Source: Pilatotrama ljubarskyi (taxonomy: Eukaryota > Basidiomycota > Agaricomycetes > Polyporales > Polyporaceae). Taken from it: a stretch of DNA of 64,000 nucleotides. Positions 12,436 through 24,005 of the stretch are shown one piece after another (position 1 is the first letter of the stretch; the number at the start of each line of letters is the position of its first letter). The DNA is taken from NCBI GenBank assembly GCA_022385805.1, contig MU277678.1, positions 169,413-233,412 of the forward strand, read 5' to 3'. The notes under the pieces are model-generated. The model did not search any database. It saw only the letters and a program-made list of their open reading frames with translations, and had not been told where the DNA came from. Both the position numbers and the translations under genes were made by a program.

Positions 12436-13697
12436 ATGTCTTCCTCAGCAGAATCCTCTGCAGCGGCGACGGCGCACTCCTTCAACAAGATACTTGACAA
12501 GTACAAGAGTGCGTCGAAAGCGCGCTCGGCGTCGGATATGGAAGAGGCGACCAAGAAGTTGCGGCGGTTGATCCTGGTAGACGGTATTCCTTCTGAGGTG
12601 GTATGTAGTGCACTACGTCGCTCTCGGGAACGTGGAAATGGCTGACTGGGCCCTTAGGACCCGACTCTTCGACCGAGAATATGGAAGGTCCTACTGCGCG
12701 TACGAGACGTTTCGGCGGAAGCGTTCCTGGAGTATGTCGCTCGCGGACCATGCGAGGTCCGAGAGAAGATTCGAAACGACACATTCAGGTGTGTACGGAA
12801 CTGCTCACTGTCAAGACCAATCCTTACGAGTCCCAAGAACACTCGCGACAGACCGGGGCTTCAAGGAGCGCGTGAGCGAAGATATGCTAGTGCGATTGCT
12901 AGACGCGTTCGTATGGCGGAATCATGGTGAGTTACCCCATCTTATGTCCGGCGACTCTCTTGCCGACTGCGTCTAGACCGACAAGAAAACGATCAACTCG
13001 GTTTCACCTACGTGCAGGGAATGAATGTGCTAGCAGCGCCCTTCCTATATACCATGCCATCCGAGCTGGAAGCCTTCTACTGCTTCGCCAAGTTCATCGA
13101 AGAGTCTTGTCCTTTATACGTCCAGCCCACACTAGAAGGCGTACACTACGGCCTGAAGGTCCGTGTTGCGTATCCAGCTTTTGAGCTGACGTATTGATGT
13201 GTAGCATACAGCTGTTGGATCGCTGCCTCAAGATCGTGGATCCCGAGCTATACGCTCATTTACGCTCGAAGAACCTCTCCGCGGAAATCTATGCCTTCCC
13301 TTGTGCGTCACTTGAGACGATCTGCCTGTGGGCCGTATCTGACCTCATGGCACTGTTGCAGCCGTCCTCACTCTGTGTGCATGTACACCACCACTGGATC
13401 AAGTCCTGCAACTATGGGACTTCCTACTCGCATTCGGTGTCCACCTCAACGTTCTCTGCGTGATCGCGCAACTGCTACTCATGCGGGACGAAGTGATGAA
13501 CTCTTCAAGGTAAGTACAACTAGACCCAAAGTTGCCGCATCGCTGACCCCCCTCCGTTCAGTCCGATGCGTCTTTTGCGCACCTTCCCTCCGCTGGAGGC
13601 ATTGCCCGTCATAGGAATCGCCGTGACTCTCGTCCGAGACCTGCCGACGGACTTGTACGAGGAACTGGTCCGACATCCATACGCGGTACGCGAGTGA
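12436..13697 (+). CDS. BUB2: TBC-domain Rab-GAP of the BUB2/Cdc16 type (mitotic exit checkpoint)
   Basis: Predicted GTPase-activating protein of the spindle-position checkpoint, acting with Bfa1 on the Tem1/Spg1 GTPase at the spindle pole body. Both catalytic TBC fingers are readable. The arginine finger lies in KIRNDTFRT, reassembled by splicing near 12788-12836 where the next exon starts RTLATDRGFKERV. The glutamine finger lies in YVQGMNVLAAPFLYTMPSE. LLDRCLKIVDPELYAHLRSK and ALPVIGIAVTLVRDLPTDLY follow, and the protein ends HPYAVRE. The size, about 330 residues with little outside the TBC fold, suits BUB2 rather than larger Rab-GAPs. It is divergent from the AP-4 gene (about 180 bp) and convergent with a mitochondrial carrier. 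Confidence 0.83.
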
Positions 13698-13976
13698 ACG
13701 CCCGACCATGGACTTTGCCTTCACGCTCTTAGTTTGTCGCTTTGTTTACCCTTGCTGTCGCCTATGTATCACTATGCTGTAGCTTTGCAACGTCTATAGG
13801 AAATGCCTTGTTGCTGTCGTTGTGACAAACTCTTACAAGGAGCTCCGTACCTCTGACCTTCAGGGACGACAATATGTCTCTGCCGTGCGGCATAAGATGT
13901 GAGAGCATCGCAGGCCATGCGTCCGCGATATACACATTACAAACAAGATTCTATGCGTTCTTGCATTACACTCGCT

Positions 13977-15559
13977 CTATTGTTGGCTTTCGTCACCGCC
14001 CGGCAGCTTGTCGATGTATGAAGCAGTGAGGTCGAAGAATGTCCAGAGGAGTCCGTGCGTGGTCACGCTCCGCAGAGCACTGACACCGAGACCTCGGTAC
14101 AGCCTCGCAAGACCGACCAGGATAGGTTTCGGCGCATTAGGGTCGGGTCCTTCAAGACGGTAAATAGTTAGATGGTCTCATCACGGACGGAGCCTGGGAG
14201 GAGATTTGGGCTTACCTCGGATGAGCCGATGGAACGTCTCAAGGACGCCCCTGCGCTTCTCACCCGCCAAGGCGCGCTGTTGCACCTTCGTCTTCACTCT
14301 GCTCAAATGGTCAGCTCATGTCAGTAATAGCACACAATTAAACCTACACATCGAGCGGATAGATGAGAGCCCAAGATGTTACCCCCGCAAGCGAGCCGCA
14401 AAGGAATGGGACTAGGGACACGGGTATTGGGAGCCAGGGCGGGGTGTCGCCCTGCTCGCCTGACGCGTCGCGTCCCATAATGTATCGGAACCCGTCGTAC
14501 TCGAAGAAATACAGCGCGGTTCCCATGGTGTCTCTCACTGAATAACTCGTTAGCAGTCGCCACCATCACATCAGGCGACCGTCCGCATACCGAAATGCAG
14601 GCGGAAGCCCGTGTAGAGCCCTAGCGCGCCGTTGGTACGGAATATGTCCCGCACGGCTTCCATGGTGCTCGGTGCCTTTACGAGGCGCAGACCTTTGCTG
14701 GCAGCTATAGTGTACTCAAGCTGTCGTCGTACCTGTCCAGGGAGAGCGGTTGAAGACGCGGCGAAGGTCAGACGTCATCTCGCTCACCTTGACGAGTTCG
14801 AAGGCTGCATCAAGCATGAGAGATGTGATGGCATACGCATGAGATAGGATACTTACGCGCACTCCCAAACGATATGAGGGAGCCGGAAAGCGCACCGCTG
14901 CGTGGAGGACGTCAGGAAAGCGACTTGAGAGTCGAGACAAGCACGTGGACGTACCTAATACCACCGGTTGCAGCGACATCGAGTATGTTATTACGAGACA
15001 ACCAGTGGCGATCACGGAAATACTCCTTGGTCCGAGTGTATATAGTGAATGAGGCGGCACCTTGGAGGTTGGTACGTCATGACCCGAGCAAACCAAGATG
15101 AAAGGACCGTACGTACGAACGAAGGAAATGGTCATCAATGGGATCCATAGCCCCCGATAGAAACCGACGATACCCTCCTCTTGGTAGACGGTTAGGGCGA
15201 GCCTGGGGATAGAGATGCGTTGACGCGTTGTCTGCAATCTCGACTTGATGGAGTCCAGCTTTTCGCGTGTTCATCGACATTTGTGCTCGCTGTTGTGACG
15301 TAAGACTCACTGGATACCCCGCGAAGGTCGAGATGTAGCTCGCAGACAACGCGCATACGACCGCCTTGTTGCCTGCAGGACTACACGGTTACACCTCGAA
15401 TCCGAGCATGCTAGAGGACGTAGGCCGCACTTTTGAGAGACTCATTGATCGCAGCCGAGTCAAACAAATAGCTCAACGGCCTGGACAACAAGAGTGTAAG
15501 TGAAGGGCGCAAAGGGGAGAGTGGCGGCATGCGGGGTTTCGGTACCTTTTCTCGCTCAT
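13977..15559 (-). CDS. Mitochondrial carrier family (SLC25-type) transporter, substrate unknown
   Basis: Predicted inner-membrane carrier built from three repeats of two helices. The first repeat carries PLDSIKSRLQTT after ALSASYISTFAGY, a PxDxxKxR carrier signature. The third repeat carries YPLDVVKTKVQQRALAGEKR. Between them is FRDTMGTALYFFEYDGFRY-like sequence, where the track shows RDTMGTALYFFEYDGF. The C-terminus reads GLGVSALRSVTTHGLLWTFF and ends ESQQ. I rebuilt the start: ATG at 15559 gives MSEK, and an intron of about 65 bp leads to RPLSYLFDSAAINESLK. A second intron of about 58 bp then leads to NKAVVCALSAS, keeping the frame. The family is firm. The general look is close to the poorly characterised yeast YFR045W type, so no substrate is assigned. 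Confidence 0.85.
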
Positions 15560-16087
15560 AGGATGCTGTCACTGGCCGGGCAACAGTCCAGTAGCGTGCG
15601 GTCGCACGACGTTCAGCTATTTAACGCGATCCAAGGTGCAAGTCGACGGATGGAGAGCGGACTCGTCGAGGGGGTCAGAGACAGAAGACGAAGAGCGAGC
15701 AGGCCTTGCCCGAAACGAGCGCGAGTCTACTGACCGCTACTTACCGGATGTATTCCGCCGGCGCGTCATAACGCTCCGCTGCTTCTGCCTCACGCGCACG
15801 CTGCACTGAAAACACGTCTCGCCTTGCGGTCGCTTGCAATCTTCAGTCCAACGCAAAATACATAGGTAGAATATGCTATCTATGCTACAAGACTGTACAC
15901 AGACATGCTCTATCATACGCGGCAGATACAACATACGGTGAGGGAGGCGTCTTCAGCCACGAATCAATGCTATATACAAGGTTTTAAAGTGATCTGCACG
16001 CGTTCTGCCGTGGGAAATCCTCCGGGGAAAGCCATTCCAAAGGCCCAAACCCGCTATGTCCCTGCCAGAAACAAAGCCCTGGACCGC
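15560..16087. other. Intergenic region between two minus-strand genes
   Basis: This stretch holds the 3' flank of the RRN6-like gene and the upstream region of the mitochondrial carrier. Short open frames here do not resemble proteins or splice into a model. I see no repeat or RNA gene. Confidence 0.5.
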
Positions 16088-19000
16088 TCAGAATCCTCCC
16101 AATCGTTTCTTGACAGGCTTCTTCTTGGCAGGAACTGGCCGTCCGCCATGAGGTCCAGGGAGCACTTGGGTACTCGCCATGAACTCCTGCTGCGAGGAAG
16201 GAGGAGCGGCGGAGCTGTCCGCCGGCTGGCTGCCGCTGGGAGGTACATGCGGTGTGGTCGCTAGAACATCTTGGGACCGAGTGGCGATGAGCGGCCTGCG
16301 TGGAAGGAAGGGTTGGCTTGCGGTAACGATCGTTGGAGGGGCTTTCGGCACGGAAGGAGCTATCGCAGGTGGCCGTTGAGTCTGAATTGTCGCCGGGGAC
16401 CCGGAACCCTTCGTGTATTGCCCTTCCTTTACGATCGGTACTTTGACAGGTCGCTGCAGTCTCACGGGCACCTCCGCCTTCTCATCGTACGGGTCGTGGT
16501 ACGTGTATTGGGCCGGGTCTGTGCCAACTTCCCATTCCTGCAGCAGTAAGCGGACACCTAGCGGGGTGATCGCCTTCGCTACTTCAGCCGTTCCGGCAGC
16601 GGGGGTAGACTCGCCAAGGGGATCCTCCTTTGGTATCGGACGGAGGAAGCCGAAGTGCACAGGAGGCGGCTCAAGCTCGCCCAGAGACATTGCTTCAGTC
16701 GAACGCGAGATGTTCAACATGTCCTCGTCGAAACTTGTAAGAGCATTCTTGCCAGGCCGCTTGTGAGTGAAGACGTCGGACGCCAAAGCCAAGTCCAAGG
16801 CCAGTTGAGAACGCGCCTCGCTCTCCTGGCGGAAGGACGGCGCTGTCCGGTCGGGTCCGTCAGCGAGGTCATAACGGGCCAGGTTCTCCAGCGTTTTCTG
16901 CGGGTCTTCCTCGAGTTCTGGAGCTGAGCAACGTATGAAGGACGATATGTCAAGGTGCCATCGCGCCGTTTGGATGAGTCGCTCATGAGGAAGATGCCCT
17001 TGGACCAGGGCACGATACCCCGCAGCGCAATCCAGGGCACTTCCGGTGAACCAGTCGTTCCTGGAAGCCTCGACGGGTTCTGGCCCAGATCGCATGGCCA
17101 AATCGAAGCTATGGCATGGTGAGCTTCATATTGCGGTGTGACAAGGAAGTGTGGCTTACGTGGTTAAACTATGTTCGATACCAACCTCCGTATCCTGCCA
17201 GAAGGAAGGCATGCGCTCCAAGGTGTCGAAGACTACGTTGGTCTGCGCGGCCAGGTCTTCATGTTTCCGTTCGACGAACAACCCTGGACACAAGATCAGC
17301 GCGACTAGGGGCGCCAATAGGGAGTGGCTCACTTTGGTATGCAGGTTGAAGGTCCACTATGCTATGAGCTTTCCCAGCGAGCGGCCCCAGGTCCGAGCGC
17401 GCAGCATCCGCGTCCTCTTTGAGCTTTAGCACGTCAGGCGGCCAATCTACTCGCCTTCTCGCGGAATTTGGTGTCTCCTGAGCAACGTCCTTAGACAGCC
17501 GTTGCAAGTTGAGCAGGGATATGCTCCCGCGCTCGGAGAGTTGAAAGATGCTCATAGATTTGCTGCCTGATAGAGTGGCTTGTTGAAAGAAAGCGTAGCC
17601 GAGGTGTGGCCCGTCCGGGCGCAGCGCAGGAGGCAGTGCGTAGGGCGCATCGTAGAGGTGGACTAGATTGTCGCTGCCCCGAGAAACATCATACACGGTG
17701 ATGAGGGAATTGCGCCGGGAAGTGAGGAACGTCAGGGGCGCTACACGAGATGCGTTAGATTGGGTGAAATCAAGACACGTATAGGTGGGCGGGCCTTACA
17801 GCTGATCATGACATGTGTCTGGGCGCGAAGTGTGATGTCGATTTCTCGGCCATGCTTGACGGAAAGTAGAGGCTTCTTCGTATTGCGTTCGTCGAGCCAC
17901 AGAATCTCTTCGCTCGAGACCAGCCGTATTAAGTGATCATCGCTTAAACTCTCGACAGAGGTCAGTACCACGTCTGGTCGAGCGACCACATGAAGAGCAT
18001 GAGGCCGCTTTCCAGCCTAGAGTAGAAGTTAGATTGTGATGAGACGCTGAATGACTAGACCAACCCGGAGATCAAGCAAGGACGCGGACTTATCAGAGAC
18101 CGACAGCAATGTCTCTCGCACTTCAGAAGCGGCTATGCGATATAGAGAGCGTTTAGATGCGTCACCCGTGTGGATGAGCTCGCTGCGATAGATTCGGTCA
18201 GTACGACTGAACATGCGGTAGTTGATGACATACATCAACTTCTTGCCTTCGGGAGCAGTGCAGCGATATATAGACCCGGTATCGTTCACGACGTATCCGA
18301 CAGTAATGTTTGTAGGGGAGATGGCTAAGTCGACAGCATGTCTGTCGCCGATGTCGGACCGCTGCGCGGTGAGGAAAGGAGCAGGTTCGACCGTGAATGC
18401 TGCCCTATTCACAGCAAGTTTGACTTGCATGAAAATTGTGGATCCCATAGTTCTCACTCCGAGCATTGGATCTTTTGACTCATCATGAGCGAGGTCGCGG
18501 GACTACAGGAGTCCTTCACTGACCTGGCTTGCCTTTGCCCACTTCCCCATGCGGAGACGCGACAATCTGCCGGATTGGAGTATCAAATGCATACACAGGC
18601 GCTGCTACCGGCTTCAGGTCGACTTTGGTCCTCGGATGTATAACAACTGGAGACATGTCTGGAATCAAGCTTCAGTCAATCTCATGCTTCTCATTTCTCT
18701 GTCTCAGACACCGACTCAGTTGGCAATTAGTTTCGCCCATGGGGACGGCTATATAGGCCATGTTCTTGCGAGAAGCATGGAAAGATATCACGGCTATCAT
18801 GTTGCCGGCGTAGGGATCCTCATGCTTCAGTTTCTGAGCCAGGCGAGTGTCTTCCGTGATTTCATCTCGTATGAGCTCCGCCTGGACATCAATGTCAGGG
18901 TAGAACGTGCGAAGAAAGCGGGCCTGTTGCAATTCTCAGCAAGTTGGGTATGTATGTCAAAGTACACAGGACTTACTCCTTGCTCGGCGCGTTGTAGCTC

Positions 19001-19329
19001 AGTAGCTTTAGGGCCTCGCCATGGTTCCGGCCGCGTAGGAGGGAATACCTCCACAGGGTCGTCAGGGACCAGCTTGTAGTCTTCCTCACAACTTAGTGCT
19101 GCCGTCAGAACGTCTGATCATACATGAACATACCTGACTTTCCATAACGCACGAAAGTCCACTCGTAACGCCTCTCTTTCTTCCTTAGCGTTGCAGCACC
19201 GAGGGCACCATGGTCTAGCACAGGATAGCGCCAAGGAGCTTCTACCCGTTCATCTTTGGCCTTGGCTTTGGCCTTGATCTTCTCCGGCGCAGTGCTCTGG
19301 CCGTCGGAGTATCCAGGCCACACATCCAT
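16088..19329 (-). CDS. RRN6/TAF1C-like RNA polymerase I core-factor subunit
   Basis: Predicted nucleolar factor that recruits RNA polymerase I to the rDNA promoter. The N-terminus MDVWPGYSDG is followed by PWRYPVLDHGALGAATLRKK and YEWTFVRYGKSG, a pattern I associate with fungal RRN6. The middle looks like a divergent beta-propeller: SPTNITVGYVVNDTGSIYRC, LLSVSDKSASLLDLR and VTVYDVSRGSDNLVHLYDAP. The C-terminal third is helical, then a long Pro/Ser-rich tail, ending in the basic KKKPVKKRLGGF. A short basic end of this kind closes many RRN6/TAF1C proteins. A track-style upstream start uses TTG; the ATG at 19329 fits better. RRN6 proteins diverge strongly, so the name rests on architecture and the two ends. 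Profile comparison with RRN6 (Pfam) would settle it. Confidence 0.62.
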
Positions 19330-19515
19330 TCCATTTGACTTGAAGACGGCGGACAAAGCAGAGGCAGCGGCGTGGTGGATGTATGCACGGTAACGTAAAG
19401 GGGAGGAAGGGAGTGTCCCGGGTCCCGCACCCTAGGGCGTCTCAAAATTCGGACGCGACTCTGTCCGCTGCCGCCACCTCCGCTGCCGCCGCCTCCGCTG
19501 CTGCTGCCCTCCACT
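19330..19515. promoter_or_regulatory. Divergent promoter region of RRN6-like gene and uL3m gene
   Basis: About 186 bp lie between the two divergent start codons. The interval has a CCGCTGC trinucleotide-rich run near 19466-19510, which continues almost to the uL3m ATG. Divergent pairing of a nuclear rRNA transcription factor with a mitochondrial ribosomal protein may allow coordinated expression, but that is inference. Confidence 0.4.
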
Positions 19516-20681
19516 ATGCTCAGACTCTGGTCTCTCCGGACGCGCCCGGTACTTCCTCGATGTAGGGAATTCCACACTACTCTGGTTAGCAATGCTACTG
19601 CGGAAGCGGAGTCTTCGTCTGCAACGGCTAGCCAGTGGACTCCGAACTCTGTGCGGACAGGCCTCATCGCGCGGAAACGGGGCATGACGGTGATGTGGGA
19701 CACCCACGGAGTGCGGTTCCCCGTGACGGTTCTTCAGGTATGTCTCGATGGCCTCTCATGAGCGGGGAAGAGTACGACGGTGCCTGGCATAGCTGGAGAA
19801 TTGTCAAGTTACCGCGAACATCAAGACGGTCCGGGATGACCAGTCTGAGTATCACGCAGTCCAGGTGGCCTCTTCGGACAAGCCAGAGAAGTCTACCACC
19901 AAGCAGATGCTCGGTCACTTCAGGAGGGCTGGCGTTTCACCCAAGCGTATCGTGAAGGAGTTTCCGGTAACACCGGACGCCCATGTGCCAGTTGGTGAGC
20001 GCTCACCGCTGGCTGTCTTGTTGAACTCCTCTCCTTACAGCGCTGGACAGGCACTACACTGTCTGCCATACATTTTGTTCCCGGTCAGTTTGTAGACGTT
20101 ATTGCGAAGTCGTGAGTGTCTGCACGTCGCATCGGCCTGCGCCCGTCCCTCATTCGTGTATAGGATTGGGAAGGGTTTCCAGGGTACGATGAAGCGGTGG
20201 AACTTCAAGGGCCTGCGTGCTAGTCATGGTGTCTCCATCTCGCATCGTTCGGCAGGTTCTATTGGCGCCCATCAGGTCCGTCATACTACTACTCGTCGTT
20301 GAGCACAATTGACGTGCAGCCGTGTCATAGGATCCCGGCCGTGTTTGGCCCGGAAAGAAGATGGCTGGCAGGTTGGGCGGCGAGCGCATCACCACGCAGA
20401 ATCTGGTTGTCGTCCGAGTAGACTCCGACCTTGACCTCATCTACGTCCGCGGATGCGTACCCGGCGTCGACGACGCGCACGTCATGGTCCGGGACGCAAA
20501 GAAGAAGATGACGCAGCTTGCGCAACATAACAGCGCGAAGGGCCTCTTCGAGAAGATCCTCCCCAAGGGTCTGACCGGCCTGCCCTTCCCCGCCGGCACG
20601 AAGGAGTTAGCTCAGGTGCTGCCGCCAGTCATTGTTGCACCGTCGACTCGTGTTAGCGACCCGTTCGTTCCTAGGGAATAG
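19516..20681 (+). CDS. Mitochondrial large-subunit ribosomal protein uL3m
   Basis: Structural protein of the mitochondrial 54S ribosomal subunit. The N-terminus [20 protein letters not shown] is Arg-rich with no acidic residues, as expected of a mitochondrial presequence. The uL3 core follows: [35 protein letters not shown], then PGQFVDV and [17 protein letters not shown]. The next stretch reads [20 protein letters not shown] and [18 protein letters not shown], the loop that reaches the peptidyl-transferase centre. The C-terminus has [20 protein letters not shown] and an extension ending DPFVPRE. Introns lie near 19739-19794, 19995-20080 and other short gaps. The presequence and the bacterial-type uL3 loop separate it from cytosolic uL3. 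Confidence 0.93.
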
Positions 20682-21223
20682 ATGCATCTCATTCCTCTTT
20701 TCCCCTACTTCCCAAGTCGGAATCTTGTGCAGCGTCATTGAGGTGGTACTTTAGAGCTGAAGACGGAAGATCAGGTGAGCTCTGGTTTACCGGATATCTG
20801 CTGTGATTAGCGCGTTGTGGTCCTCACGTATCGCAGATATGACGTTCCCTAGACATCTGATCAATGCCCAGCGTCATGGCTGAGAACAGGCGCGTTTAAA
20901 GGTGAACGTACATGTGAACGAGACATGCAGCGCTGACATTGCGCGCAAGTTGTGATAGGATGACCTGCTCTGCCACAAGGTACTTGCGTCCTCCTCAGTT
21001 GGGTATATGTGTCATGGCAGATTGTCCCCGCTGGCTGTCTCACAAGTTTGGCGCGACACGAGCTGGTGCGAGATCATGATCTATAAAAGCCCAGCCTTGT
21101 CGGTCTTCGAGGATCAGCGAGCCAGGTGCTCTCCATTCGTCGACTTCAGTTGCTCCGCTTTCGTCTTTCCAGTCTTCCATTTTTGCGTACATATCTTCAC
21201 ACATCCTACCTCCTGAACGTAAG
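20682..21223. other. Upstream region of the secreted-protein gene at 21224
   Basis: No coding sequence is recognised. The right end holds a well-formed TATA box (listed separately). The left end is the 3' flank of the uL3m gene. Confidence 0.5.
21082..21089 (+). promoter_or_regulatory. TATA box upstream of the secreted-protein gene
   Basis: TATAAAAG lies about 140 bp upstream of the ATG at 21224. The two small secreted-protein genes downstream also have TATA-like elements about 110 bp before their starts, while I saw none for the housekeeping genes. This fits TATA-type promoters driving regulated secreted genes. Confidence 0.5.
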
Positions 21224-22930
21224 ATGTTGCTCTCACTTCTCACAACTCTTGTCGTCATCGCTGTCTCTGCACGGGCCCTGCCCTTGACTACGTGAGCCCA
21301 ACTCTTCGTGCTGGTGCAGCAAGTAGCTTACCCTTGCGCATCACAGCCTTTCTGGTAGTACTGTACCACCATCTCTACACCGTTCACCATCTTGAACAGT
21401 GCAAGCACCGTCGCCGTCACTTCCTCTCTCGCCTCGCTGTCTGTCGTCCCCACCTCAGTGGCCTCAGTAAATGCGATAGACGTGTCCTTTGCTGCAGAGC
21501 CATCTCTCAGCGGGACGGATTCATCACTCTCTGCGATTGTGACGGCCTCTTTTGTGGCCAGCGCGCCGACGGTCTCTGATGCATTTTCCAGCACCGCTGA
21601 CGTCGCGGGCAGTGCATCTCCGACGGATTCGTCTATCGCTACCGCTACCGACGCTTCCGGGACCAGTTTCTCGTCGACTCCTTCTAGCGACTCTTCCGTG
21701 AACGACCCCACGGGCCTTGCGACATTCACTGACGGTGCTGCTGAGGCTACGGCACCTATCTCCTTTGATATCCCACTCGTTCCTCCTGCATGCCTAGCTC
21801 TCGCCTCAGGCGGAGCGCTCCCTACGTCCCCCGTCGACGCCACACCCTCTTCTGCCGCCACACCTGTCACCACAATCTCACCTTCTGGATCATCCAGCGA
21901 TCACATCGTTTCGACGACCTCGAACAACTCGACGGCCAGTCTGACGGAGACCGCAAGCTCGACCGCGTCCCCCGTACCTACTGACGTCGCTGTGAATGCG
22001 ATGTTAACCAAGCGCATTGCTCAAGCAGACCTACCTGCTGTTGCTCAGTCGTGGCAAGATCTCTGTGTAAGCCCAAGTTTGGCGCCGCGTTGACCGCACG
22101 TCCTTTCTCACTCTTCTTGGCAGCTTATCAGTGGCGGAGACATCTTCACGAACGAACCCTGCGTGAAGCTCGCTGGCATTGACGGTATCAACGCTCTCCT
22201 CGCCGACGCGGACCCGTGCGCTCAGCAGGATAACGCGGACGCGATGATTGATTTTGCGAAGTCGGCCGGAGTTACTAACGCGGACACGCTCATCGCAAAC
22301 GCGATCGCCTACAGAAAACATCCGCGGAACGCGCTCAACATCAACGGCGTGGTGCCGTCCACGTCGTTCTGTCAGCGGGCGCCGAGGAACCCGGAACTAG
22401 CGGCCGTCGTGAACGGCCAGCTTGATGGAGTGAACCTCGGCATCTTCGGGAGTGTGGAGCTTGGGCTCTTTGCATTTGGGGCGAGTGAGTCAAGTATTGC
22501 TCTTGGCCAGAGGTGTGCTGACCCGGGTCGAACCCCGGTCAGACCTTTTTCTGACCCAAGTCGGACCCAAAAGGGTCTGACCTGGGTCAGGGTCAGCACG
22601 TGATGCTGTGGGAAATAAGCCCCACCGCGCCGCCACCCAACGAAAGCGCTGGACCGAGCGTGGACCCCGTGGGCAGCAGGTCCTGCTCCTGTTCAGGCCC
22701 ATTCTGCCACGTGTTTGACCCTGACCCCGGTCAGGCAGAGGTCCGACCTTTTCCTGACCACAGGTCGGACCCCAGCTCCACCCGACCCCGACCCTTTGGT
22801 CAAGGCCTGACCCGCGCACCTCTGCTCTTGGCCATCCTGCTGCGTTCGGCTGTGACTCACACTCTCCGACTTAGATGGTACATGTCCATTCGGTCAATGG
22901 CCAGATGTCACCACTTGTAGTTGCTCTTGA
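21224..22930 (+). CDS. Secreted Ser/Thr/Ala-rich protein with conserved cysteine-containing C-terminal domain
   Basis: Function unknown. A signal peptide (MLLSLLTTLVVIAVSARALP) is followed by an intron and then about 200 residues rich in Ser, Thr, Ala and Val, likely heavily O-glycosylated. A KR pair (MLTKRIAQ) precedes the C-terminal domain: AVAQSWQDLC, SGGDIFTNEPCVKLAGIDGI, LADADPCAQQDNADAMIDFA, HPRNALNINGVVPSTSFC. I placed the last exon at 22875-22930. It follows an intron that starts at 22484 and ends before ATGGTACATG, and yields NGTCPFGQWPDVTTCSCS and a TGA. That matches the end of the paralogous domain at 43639-45157 (GSCPFGKKPDVKTCTCK). The intron is about 390 bp because it contains a transposon. 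Without the insertion it would be about 65 bp, normal for this genome. Confidence 0.7.
22508..22824. mobile_element. Non-autonomous hAT-type MITE, 317 bp, with 8-bp target duplication
   Basis: The element starts CAGAGGTGTGC and ends GCGCACCTCTG, giving terminal inverted repeats CAGAGGTG(T/C)GC. It is flanked on both sides by the same 8 bases, CTCTTGGC, at 22500-22507 and 22825-22832. An 8-bp duplication plus a CAGNG-type end is diagnostic of the hAT superfamily. It has no transposase frame. The interior is packed with GGTC/GACC words (GGTCAGACC, GGGTCTGACC, GGTCCGACC and similar), in both orientations. It lies wholly within the last intron of the gene at 21224-22930. Confidence 0.85.
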
Positions 22931-24005
22931 TCGGTGCGTTATTCCACCGTCGTAGGATGGACGTGACCATAGATGTAAGCGACGGAGGGCGCGGGACTGG
23001 ACCCAGAGGGATGCCTGGGCACTGCCCCTACTTCCGTGAGCCTGATGTCCTGTAGAAGTCGCAGACCGTGGCTGCTTCACCATGATGTAACGGTCAGCGC
23101 TCCCTGCCCTAGCCTTTAAGTTGGGCCAGAATACTACTGGAGGCCTAAGCTGGTGTAGACGCGCCGTGAGAAGCTTCTTCTCGTGCCACCGCCCACTGCG
23201 GAAGGGACGGCAGTCGTGGCGCTGAGGCGGAACATGCCGGCGGATGCAAATGGCGGGACGGGAAAGCTGTGCTTCGCTGCTTCAAAGTTCATGCTCCTCC
23301 GCCTCGACCCTCTCCTCCGAGCGAGTCCGCTCTCTCTAACGCCTTGTCGCAGGGTACAGATTGATACTAGACTATTGCTAGCTGCCGGTTTCGGTGAAAC
23401 GCAGAGTAACGATGGGCACCCATGCAGGAAGCGAGGTATCCGATCACAGCAGCACCCAGGCTGCTGGAATCACTGGAGCTATAGGAACTGTCCGGTGACC
23501 ATAGAGTCGCTCGTAGTCCCGAACAACGCGCTCCCTCGCAGTGCGCCATACGTCAACGTTCTCCACGTTCCGCGCTGCACGGCGGCCCATGGCCATAGGT
23601 GCCTCCGGCAGACATGTCGAGGAAATCCTGAACTTCGTCGCTCCAAGCCACACCAAATGACTGACTCCTCCCGATGTCACGGACACTCCAGATCTGTAGA
23701 ACAGACTTCGCTTTCGCGGCAAGATCTCGCGTTGTCTTCGAATCGGGAAAGTGCATCCACACCGGATGCATCATGCCGAGGAGTCTCTTGATATTTGGCA
23801 GTTGTGACTTCGGCCACGAGGTTACAGGACGACCTCGCTTCGTCATGCCGGCCTGGCTCCTCTGCTCCACCCTACCTACAGCAAAGGTGTATAAAAGTGA
23901 TGGCCGCGCCTATTCTCCGGCAACATACCATCAGGTTCAAATTTCGCATTCGACGCTAATTCCCCCTGCGCTCCCCACTGCAATACCGCCTTCTCCGTCC
24001 CTGCC
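22931..24005. other. Upstream region of secreted protein A, partly duplicated upstream of gene B
   Basis: No convincing gene. From about 23445 to 23900 the sequence aligns by eye with about 25010-25495, in front of the next gene. Shared words include GCACCCAGGCT, CCATACGTCAA, AGACTTCGCTTT and TCATGC(C/T)GGCCTG in the same order. Open frames here are not conserved between the two copies, so I treat the block as promoter sequence or a decayed gene rather than coding. Confidence 0.55.
23890..23897 (+). promoter_or_regulatory. TATA box of secreted protein gene A
   Basis: TATAAAAG sits about 110 bp upstream of the ATG at 24006, close to the expected distance for a short 5' UTR. Confidence 0.55.

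Noticed and set aside
21328..21873. Long minus-strand open frame
   Set aside because: It is the antisense shadow of the Ser/Thr/Ala-rich stalk; biased codons keep the opposite strand open.
22515..22545. tRNA T-arm-like GGTTCGA sequence on the minus strand in the MITE
   Set aside because: The flanking bases do not form a T-stem and no A-box, anticodon arm or acceptor stem is present. It belongs to the repeated GGTC/GACC words.
23183..23791. 202-codon plus-strand open frame
   Set aside because: Composition is not protein-like, and the frame is not kept in the duplicated block upstream of gene B.
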